Assembly (NCBI GenBank): GCA_016709965.1 | Contig: JADJLT010000006.1 | Location: 434,001-498,000, forward strand | DNA: 64,000 bases | Reading direction: 5' to 3' | Source: Betaproteobacteria bacterium | Lineage (GTDB): Bacteria > Pseudomonadota > Gammaproteobacteria > Burkholderiales > Rhodocyclaceae | Position numbers and translations under genes: made by a program | The notes under the pieces: generated by a model | Told to the model about the DNA's origin: nothing | Databases searched by the model: none | What the model saw: the letters and a program-made list of their open reading frames with translations, nothing else | Shown: piece after piece, positions 1-7,300 of the stretch | Layout: the number at the start of each line of letters is the position of its first letter | Numbering within the stretch: position 1 is the stretch's first letter

Positions 1-404
1 TGGGCGCCACCGCCTGGGCGCAGAGCGCCATGCCGGTCATGGAATTGAGCGCCGGGTTCTACCGCATCGAGGCCGAAGTGGCTTCGAATGATCGCAATCG
101 CCAGCTTGGCCTGATGAACCGTCAGACGATGCCGGCCCAGCACGGCATGCTCTTTGTCTTCACCGAGAACAACACGCACTGCATGTGGATGCGCAACACG
201 CTGTTGCCGTTGTCCGTGGCCTTCCTCAATGAAGAGGGCAAGATCATCAACATCGAGGACATGCAACCGCAGACGGAAGACAACCACTGCGCCAGGGTGC
301 CGGCCCGCTATGCGCTGGAAATGAACCTCGGCTGGTTCGCCCAGCGCGGCATCAAGCCGGGCATGAAGCTGAACGGCATCGACAAGGCGCCACGCCCACA
401 ATAA
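1..404 (+). CDS. DUF192 family exported protein (5' end outside window)
   Basis: The reading frame is open from base 3 and ends with TAA at 402-404, so the window starts inside the gene. The first residues (ATAWAQSA) look like the end of a signal peptide with an Ala-x-Ala cleavage site, so the protein is probably exported. The rest (FYRIEAEVAS..., RQLGLMNRQTMPAQHGMLFVF, CMWMRNTLLPLSVAFL) matches the DUF192 family, a small beta-rich domain of about 110 residues with no settled function. The stop overlaps the next start by one base (TAATG), so it is probably translated together with ubiC. The first ATG in the window (30) is internal and is not the likely start. Confidence 0.85.
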   Translation, partial: GATAWAQSAMPVMELSAGFYRIEAEVASNDRNRQLGLMNRQTMPAQHGMLFVFTENNTHCMWMRNTLLPLSVAFLNEEGKIINIEDMQPQTEDNHCARVPARYALEMNLGWFAQRGIKPGMKLNGIDKAPRPQ

Positions 405-937
405 TGAAACGCAGCAAATGGCGGGTTCGCCTCGCTGGCGGGCTGGCCGAACCTATCCTTCGTTCCTGGCTGACTGAACCGGATTCGCTGACGGCACGTT
501 GCCAGCAGGCGAGTTCGGTCTTTCGCGTTCGCTTGCTCAATTACGGCAAAGGCAAGGCCTTGGCTGATGAGGCAGCGGGCGATGCAACCGGCCGCCAGCT
601 GGCCTGGGTGCGCGAAGTGGCGCTCGAATGCGACGGCCAAGCGGTCATCTTTGCCCACACCACGCTGTCTACTGCCGCCCGTGGCCGTATGACCCGTTGG
701 ATGGCCGGCCTCGGCAGCCGTTCGCTTGGCTCGCTGCTGTTTACCTACCCCGGCTTTGAGCGCGGGGCTATCGAGTTTTTACGCCTGGATGCGCGGCATC
801 CCCTTTATCGCCGCGCTGCATCCCTCGGGCCGGTGACGACTACGCTGTGGGCGCGTCGCTCGCGGCACCGCCTGGCGAATCAGGCGGTGCTGGTCACGGA
901 GGTTTTCTTGCACACCGTGACTACCCTCGGGCACTGA
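404..937 (+). CDS. ubiC: chorismate pyruvate-lyase
   Basis: 177 residues, the usual size for UbiC, which removes pyruvate from chorismate to give 4-hydroxybenzoate, the first step of ubiquinone synthesis in the cytoplasm. Family landmarks visible are WVREVALEC, an FAHTTLS segment followed by a Gly-rich stretch with LGSRSLGSLLF, the IEFLRL...HPLYRRA segment, WARRS, and a C-terminal VTEVFLHTV. The start ATG overlaps the TAA of the DUF192 gene by one base. It converges on the minus-strand operon that ends at 963, with only 25 bases between. Confidence 0.9.
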   Translation: MKRSKWRVRLAGGLAEPILRSWLTEPDSLTARCQQASSVFRVRLLNYGKGKALADEAAGDATGRQLAWVREVALECDGQAVIFAHTTLSTAARGRMTRWMAGLGSRSLGSLLFTYPGFERGAIEFLRLDARHPLYRRAASLGPVTTTLWARRSRHRLANQAVLVTEVFLHTVTTLGH

Positions 938-962
938 GCGATAACGCCCGGCGCCGACTGGT

Positions 963-2348
963 TCAGGGGGCCGAACGCTGTGCGAATTCCTTCTGCAGTG
1001 CAATCAGCTTGCTGCCCTGATCGAGTCGCGTTTCCTGCATCCATTGCGGCACCGCGAGCGCCTCGGCAGCTGCACCCCAACGCCCGGTTTCGGCCGCATC
1101 GCCTCGACCGAGCGCCGCTTCCCACAGGGTGGCAACGGCCCAGAAACGCTTTTTCGGATCGGCATCCTTGTCTTCGGCCGGCGCCAGCGCCAGTCGACTG
1201 ACTTCGCTGCGGACGCGGCGGGCGAGGACGGAATCGGCAATGGCGTCGTCCTTCTGGCCGGCCTTCAGCCATTCAAGCGCCCGTACATCAAGCAGGAAGG
1301 CGTAGTTGATGCCGTTGTACCAGTCGCGGCGCAGCGAAAAGCCGCGCTCATAACCGTCCACCGCCGCATTCAGGTCATCAGGGCGGGACTTGAGTTCCCA
1401 CAGGCGCTTGTGGATGGCGCCCCACAGACCGAGGGATTCAGGATCGTTGGTCGTGGCCGGGTCGAGTGATTGCTCCATGATGCTGCGGGCTTCGAGCAGC
1501 GCACTTTCCGGCTCAGGCTGTTTCGATTTGTAGGTGGCGACAACCAGTTGCTGGGTAACGAAGGGGTCGTTCGGGCGCACCTTGATGACCTTGATCAACA
1601 GGGCGCGGGCACCGGCAAAGTCGCTGGCGCCGCCTTCCGGCGGATTGATCATGGCCAGCGCTTCGTCGAGCATTTCCTTGGGGGTGGCGACCGGCTCGGG
1701 GGCTGCAGCCATCTCGAGTTCGGGCGCTGCAGCCAATGCATGGTCGAGTCCGGGCGGGCTGGCAGTGGGAATAGCGAAGTCGAAGTGGCCGCCACGCGGC
1801 ATCGGCGGCTCGGCAAAGACCGGTGGTGGTGCCGCTGTCGGCGGCGCCTGCACGGGCATCTGCGGTGGTGCGAGTTGGGGCAGGTAGGTGTAGACCGGGC
1901 TGTCAAAGCGGTTCGAGTTCAGGATTTCCTGAATCGCAGTTTTCAGCTCGTTGATGAATCGCATCGCCTCGCCGAACCCGATGTCCTCGCCGGAATGCTT
2001 GTAGCGGCGCAGCGCGATGTGGCCGAAATCGAAAGGATTCTTGAAGCCTTCCTCGGCTATCACGATCGTTGTTCTGGGCCGCAAGGCGTAGCGCACGCCC
2101 AATTCGTAAGCCGCATTGACGTTGTAGGTGGACAAGTCGGCAATGACCACATCGGCCTGCAGCAGCATCTCGTACATCGGCACGTCGATGACTGCGGAAT
2201 GCTGAATTTCGTCGGCGCGTATGCATTCCAGCCCGGCAGCCACGACCCCCTGCTTGATGACCTCGTATGAGGCGTCAAGGTTGAGGACGCGGCCGTCGGT
2301 GTAGTCGGTCTTCTTACCGAAGCCCTGGATGACGAAGCAGGTTCTCAT
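963..2348 (-). CDS. nucleoside deoxyribosyltransferase/TIR-like + TPR protein (last gene of the caspase-CHAT operon)
   Basis: 461 residues from ATG at 2348. An upstream in-frame start at 2561 would run 200 bases into the patatin gene, whereas 2348 gives an ATGA overlap with its stop and begins at the conserved MRTCFVIQGFG. Residues 1-150 form a Rossmann-like domain with ADVVIADLSTYNVNAAYELG (65-84); E82 sits where nucleoside 2-deoxyribosyltransferase and TIR-like enzymes carry the catalytic Glu. A Pro/Ala-rich linker (about 152-210) leads to a TPR-like region ending in the block GLWGAIHKRL...YERGF.LRRDWYNGIN, resembling the DUF4071 (MAP3K TRAFs-binding) family. A role in cleaving a nucleotide cofactor is inference. 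It shares its N-terminal domain with the first gene of the operon (10721-12700). Confidence 0.75.
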   Translation of the reverse strand: MRTCFVIQGFGKKTDYTDGRVLNLDASYEVIKQGVVAAGLECIRADEIQHSAVIDVPMYEMLLQADVVIADLSTYNVNAAYELGVRYALRPRTTIVIAEEGFKNPFDFGHIALRRYKHSGEDIGFGEAMRFINELKTAIQEILNSNRFDSPVYTYLPQLAPPQMPVQAPPTAAPPPVFAEPPMPRGGHFDFAIPTASPPGLDHALAAAPELEMAAAPEPVATPKEMLDEALAMINPPEGGASDFAGARALLIKVIKVRPNDPFVTQQLVVATYKSKQPEPESALLEARSIMEQSLDPATTNDPESLGLWGAIHKRLWELKSRPDDLNAAVDGYERGFSLRRDWYNGINYAFLLDVRALEWLKAGQKDDAIADSVLARRVRSEVSRLALAPAEDKDADPKKRFWAVATLWEAALGRGDAAETGRWGAAAEALAVPQWMQETRLDQGSKLIALQKEFAQRSAP

Positions 2349-3523
2349 GCGAAGCCTTTCAGATGGTCGAGGGTGACATGCTTTGCAGCATAGGTGGTAC
2401 CGACCCGCTGGATTTCCGGCATGTTCTTCACCGAGTCCATGACTTGAACTTTCTCTGCCTTGATCTCGGCGAGGCCCAGCGCGTTCAGCCCATCCTGCGA
2501 GACATCCGGGTCGTAGCGGACATAGGCGAACTGTTTGGGAATCGTTGAGGTAGACGGGCATTGTTCTGTCGGCACCAGATCGCAGATTTCACGGTCAATC
2601 GGCGGCCCGAAGCGGCAGTCGCCAACGATGCGGCAGGACATATCCCAGCCGGCAGAGGCAGCATTCATCAAGGCACCGGGGACGTTCTTGGCGTTGTCGA
2701 GCAGCCACAGGTCATCCTTGTCGACGCCGGGGCGCGCCTTGGCCGCGCTGCCGGTGCCGACCGAAACGATGAGCAGCTTGTCGGCGCCGGTTGCCCAGTT
2801 GATCTTGTAGGGAGCGGCCGTGACCATCTGGAAGGCGAGGAAGGCCGGGTTGTTGTAGGTGGTCACGCCGCCGTCGACGAAGATGAATTGATACGGCTTG
2901 AGTGTGTCCTTGCCAAACGTGACCACCTCCGGCGGGAAGAAAGTGGGGGCGGCCGTGCTGGCGCGCACCAATTGCCAGAGCGGGAGCTTGAGGTTGCAGT
3001 CGGGGCGGGCGCGATCATTGTATTTGGCCAGCGGATTGTTGGTCACCGGCCAGGGCGAATCGGTGGTGACGTTGCGCATGACCATCATCAGCAAGGTGCG
3101 CAGCCCTTCGTCGCCGAGCGTGGCATTCGGCTCGGCCGGGCTGGCCACGTGCTTCAGAGCCTTGTCCAGTTCCTCGCGCAGCTTCTTGGCCAGTGGCTCA
3201 TCGTTGTAGCTGTATTGCAGGCGCTTGAGCAGCGATGCCTTGTCGAACATCTGCTGGCCGCTGGCGGTGTAGAAAGTGCGGATCTGGTCGATGCTCATGC
3301 CGGTCGAAATGCAACTGGCAATGATCGCCCCGGTGCTTGTGCCGCAGACGAAATCGAAATAGTCGGCGAGGACGAGATTGGGCTTCTGCAGTCGGGTGCG
3401 CAGGTCAGCTTCCAGCTTGGCGAGGATTTCGACGCTCATCAGGCCGAGGATGCCGCCGCCGTCGCAGGCGAGAATCTTTTTCTGGCCGGCGGACTGTATT
3501 TTATTGAGGACTTGTTGGTTCAC
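2345..3523 (-). CDS. patatin-like phospholipase
   Basis: 392 residues from a GTG at 3523 preceded by AGGAGA. Patatins are lipid acyl hydrolases with a Ser-Asp dyad. Visible are the oxyanion-hole DGGG (21-24), the nucleophile elbow GTSTG (61-65, Ser63) and the DGG motif with catalytic Asp217. All active-site parts are intact, so it should be active, probably on membrane phospholipids. No signal peptide or membrane segment is evident. It lies 42 bases after the M15 peptidase gene and overlaps the last operon gene by ATGA. Patatins serve as membrane-degrading effectors in some bacterial immune systems (CapV in CBASS); a similar job here is inference from context. Confidence 0.9.
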   Translation of the reverse strand: MNQQVLNKIQSAGQKKILACDGGGILGLMSVEILAKLEADLRTRLQKPNLVLADYFDFVCGTSTGAIIASCISTGMSIDQIRTFYTASGQQMFDKASLLKRLQYSYNDEPLAKKLREELDKALKHVASPAEPNATLGDEGLRTLLMMVMRNVTTDSPWPVTNNPLAKYNDRARPDCNLKLPLWQLVRASTAAPTFFPPEVVTFGKDTLKPYQFIFVDGGVTTYNNPAFLAFQMVTAAPYKINWATGADKLLIVSVGTGSAAKARPGVDKDDLWLLDNAKNVPGALMNAASAGWDMSCRIVGDCRFGPPIDREICDLVPTEQCPSTSTIPKQFAYVRYDPDVSQDGLNALGLAEIKAEKVQVMDSVKNMPEIQRVGTTYAAKHVTLDHLKGFA

Positions 3524-3565
3524 GGGATTCTCCTAGCGCGGGGCAAATGGACTGTCGTGATGGTT

Positions 3566-4321
3566 TCAGGCGACATCGGCGACGAGACCGGGTACGTACA
3601 CCATCTTGCCGTTGTTCGAAATATAGCTCAGCAGTTGCTTGCGGTTTTCGCCAGTGTCCGGGGCCTTCAGCGAGATATGCACCCAGCCCGAATTGGGGCC
3701 TTTTTTCGGGTCGTAGCACTCGCAGATGATCTGGTCGAAGGACTTCAGGTTAATTCTCGCCCAGTTCGCCAGCGCCAGCGTCGCCATGCCAACGATCTCG
3801 ATGTCGCAGGCTTCACCGCGCGAATGCTGGCTGGTGCTGAGCCAGGTGGCTGGCTTGTTCTTGAGCGCGCGTTCGAGCGGATTGCCGCGAAAAACGCTGT
3901 TCGGCGTGAATTTGCCCAGCATGTCGCGGATCGGCTGCAAAACCTCTCGGGCGAGGTGGATGGCGGCGCGCAGTTCCTTGTCGGACGGAAAATGGTTGTC
4001 GATGCCGCGGCGATCTGCCAGCTCGGAACGGGTCAGTTCATAGACCATGAAGTTGGGGGCGATGAGCGTGTGCGGCGTGACGTTGGCCAGCGAAATTTCG
4101 GAAATTGGCTTGTCTTTCCAGTCGACCGTGGCAGGCGCCGCTGCATTGGCCGGCGCCGCACTGGCTGGCTCAACAACGCCCCGCGCGACGACCCCGCGGG
4201 CCACGGCGGGGGCTACCTTGCTCGACTTGCGCGCTTTCGGGGCGGGTGCCGGTGTTGGCGCTGGCGCTGCGCTCGGCATGGCCAGGCGGCTGGGTTTGAT
4301 CGAGGCTTTGCGGGTGGTCAT
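3566..4321 (-). CDS. M15-type zinc peptidase (D-Ala-D-Ala carboxypeptidase/endolysin-like)
   Basis: 251 residues. The first 65 are low-complexity, rich in Ala, Pro and basic residues, with no clear signal peptide. The C-terminal domain has the M15 zinc signature SQHSRGEACDIE (164-175: His166, Asp173) and WVHISL with the third ligand His215. Members of this group trim peptidoglycan peptides or act as phage/secreted lysins. The start overlaps the stop of the CHAT gene (ATGA, 4318-4321), so translation is probably coupled. Whether it reaches the cell wall, or is released only on lysis or secretion, cannot be read from the sequence. Confidence 0.8.
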   Translation of the reverse strand: MTTRKASIKPSRLAMPSAAPAPTPAPAPKARKSSKVAPAVARGVVARGVVEPASAAPANAAAPATVDWKDKPISEISLANVTPHTLIAPNFMVYELTRSELADRRGIDNHFPSDKELRAAIHLAREVLQPIRDMLGKFTPNSVFRGNPLERALKNKPATWLSTSQHSRGEACDIEIVGMATLALANWARINLKSFDQIICECYDPKKGPNSGWVHISLKAPDTGENRKQLLSYISNNGKMVYVPGLVADVA

Positions 4322-7300
4322 GCCAGTTCCTCCTTGATCTGGTCGAGAAGCGCAGTGATCGGCGCTCCGTCAGGATAGAGTGCGCGCAGAAAATCGAAAT
4401 GCTCAAAGACCGATGACCGTTCGCGCTGGCTGGCCCCGCGCTGGAAGGCCTCGCGGTAGGCATGCAGGACAGGGTTTTCGGGGGGCGGGCGGCGCTTTCC
4501 GCCGCGCGCTGCGGGGCGCAGGCTGTCGGCCATGAGCAGCACCAGGTCGAGGTCGGCGATGCCGACGTCGTTCCAGAACCCGGGGTCCGTCCGGTTGGAT
4601 TCATCGAGTCGCTTACGCATCTCGGCAGTGTCCTGTTTCAGCTCGGCAAGGCCGCTCAGCGGTTCCTGATCGGGTGCCTGCTGCGGGTAGCGCTGGCGGA
4701 TCAGAAGGGCCGCTGTCGCCCAGTTGGTGAAGGCGTATGACTCGCGGCGCAGGGCGAAGGCCTGGCGATAATGCTGGGCCATGTTGACCAATGCTTCACA
4801 GCGACTGTCGTCGTTGCCTTCGATCAGCGCCAAGCGCTTGTAGGCACCGCCAAGCAGGCAGAGCCGTTCGCTGGTCGGGGCTTCGTCGACAATCGCGGCC
4901 AGTCGGTTGATGGTCTTGTTGATGTCGCTGCGCAGCGTGCCACGCAGCGCCTCCCGCTGTTCGGGCGCGGCATCAGGATCGGCCAGCCAGCGCATGCCGG
5001 CGACGCGAACTTCGTAGTTGGCCAGTTGCTCGATGGCGCGAATGCTGCACAGGCCGCGTTCGGCCCGGATGGCCTTGCGCAATTGCTCGGCGCCTTTTTC
5101 CATGTCGCCGCCTTCGCCCCAGGCAAAGCCGAGGGCGGCGGCCACGTCGGCGCGGGCCAGCCAGGCCTCGCTTTGCGCCAGCGGAATGCGCTTCAGACGA
5201 CTTTCGATACGGTCGGCAAAATCATCCCGGTGGCCGCCGCTGCGCAGGTCGCTGGCAAGGTTGTCGAGGTCGACGGCCAGTTCGTGCGGCGTGGTGTAGC
5301 TGGCGGCAGGGCGCTGGCGGTTGATGCCCTGGCTGGATAGCCGGTAGCTCGGTTCGCCGTAACACTGATAGGCGCCCCAGGTGCTGACATCCGGGTAGAG
5401 GTTGAAAATTTCTTCGCGCGCGATGCGGATCGCTTCGCCAAAGAATTCGCCGGCCAGCATGCGCCGGTAAAAGGCTTCGGCAAAGGCCTTGCCGGCACGA
5501 TCATCGACGGCCCAGCCAGCGGCAATGACCGCCTTGACGCCCATGTTGATGAAATGCTCGGCCAGGTTGGCGGCCAGCGAGCCGGGATCGGTATTTTTGT
5601 GCGCCTCGATCTTGCCGATATGGCAGCAGTTGATGAAGACCAGCTCCGGCACCCAGCGCATCAATTCAATGTCGCCCGGCGTCAGGATGGTATCGAGCCC
5701 GATCACCATGCCGGAGCGGGGTGTGTTCATGCGGGCCGACTGGTAGTTGCTGACGCCATGCCCGGCCAGGTGAAGGACGCGCCATTTGTCCTTGTGCAGC
5801 GCTTCGAGGATGGCGGTCGGCTTTTCGCCGATGCGGTCGGTGACGTCGAAGCCTGCCTGGGCCAGGGTATCGGCCACGCCGCGGGCTTCGTCCTGGGCGC
5901 CGGGCAGGTCGGCGAAATCGTCATTCTCGCCAAGATCCGGATTGCCGATCACCAGTGCGCTGTCGGCCGTGGCGCGTGCCGGGCGCCCGCGGTACGTACT
6001 GGTCTTGAACTGGCGGATCATGCCGGCCTTGATCGAGGGCGGCTGATCGTCGATCCCCCAACGGTTTTCCAACAGCTCCCACGGATAACGGGCCGAGCGC
6101 TGGTCGACCAGCAGTACCATGTTCCCTTGCTGCAACGAGCTTTCCTTGACCGCTACCGGTAGCAGCAATTCGAACAGCGTCTTGGTGGCTTCGGCGTTGC
6201 GATTGGTGTCCTGGCAGGCCATCCGGATGAATTCTTCAGCCAGCGACAACTGCCCGGTGGCCAGTGTTTCTTCGGCGCGGGCCTTGTCGGTGGCAAACAC
6301 GAAGCGCAGCGCCTGGTCCTTGCCCTCGTCCTCGATGATTTCAATGCGATTCCACCACTCGGGGGTCTCGTCCACGGTCAGGCGGAACCGGCCGCCCTGG
6401 CCACTGGCGATGGCCATGTCAGGCCAGCTCAGTTTCTGGCTGAGCGAGCGGTTACACACCACGTCGCGCAAGGCTTGCGCCGCGGTGATGGCGATGTCTT
6501 CGTAGATTTCGACGAATTCCAGCCGGTCGATGACCACCTGGCTGTTCATTTCGGTGTCCACCAGTCGCGCATTGGCGGCGATGGCAGCGCGGGCGATCAC
6601 TTCGACGCTGTCGCGGACCGCAATGCCGCCGGCGCCGGTACCGATCAGCAGGCAGCTGACGGCTGCCGAGCGTGGCTGAGCTTCATCGCCGAAACGCTGG
6701 TCAGGCCATTTGGCCACATGCAGGGCATAGTCGAGCAGCGAGTTGCGCATGCCTTCTTCGAGCTGGCCGGGGGTGAGTTCGCCGACCTGACCCAGGCCAA
6801 CGACCAGTCCACCGGCTGGCTTGGCAGTCGGACTGTCATTGAAGAAGGTGGCGCAGGTGCCGAGCGGGCCGGGATAAATGCCCAGCTCAAGCCGGCGCGC
6901 CAGGGCGCCCTGCAGCTGTCCGTCGAGCGCGGCTTCGGCGCTGACGATGGTGTCGCCCTGGTAGTGCCCGACGACGACCGGATGCCGGACGTAGGCCAGA
7001 CTGCCGTGACGGATGCTGACCTGAATGACCGTGGAGACGGTTTCGGCAGTGCTGCGGTCAACCGGAATTCCGCCCGAAAATCCAAATGTGCTCATGTCGT
7101 CCGGGCCGGGAATGCTGTCGGCCAGCGGCATCGTTGGCAGGACAAAGCGTTCCTCGACGCCGGCGCCGCGGGCACGGCTGGGCGGCGTGGCGGGGAGCAG
7201 GGTGGTGCTGCCCTTGACCAACAGGTCGAGATAGCCAGGGAAGGCCTTGGGCTGGGCGCACAGCGCATCGTGGGCGGTATCTTCGGCGTACCACACCGGG

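Noticed and set aside
2349..2561. Longer start for the last operon gene
   Set aside because: It would overlap the patatin gene by over 200 bases, and the added residues are a shadow of patatin codons; ATG at 2348 fits the domain start.
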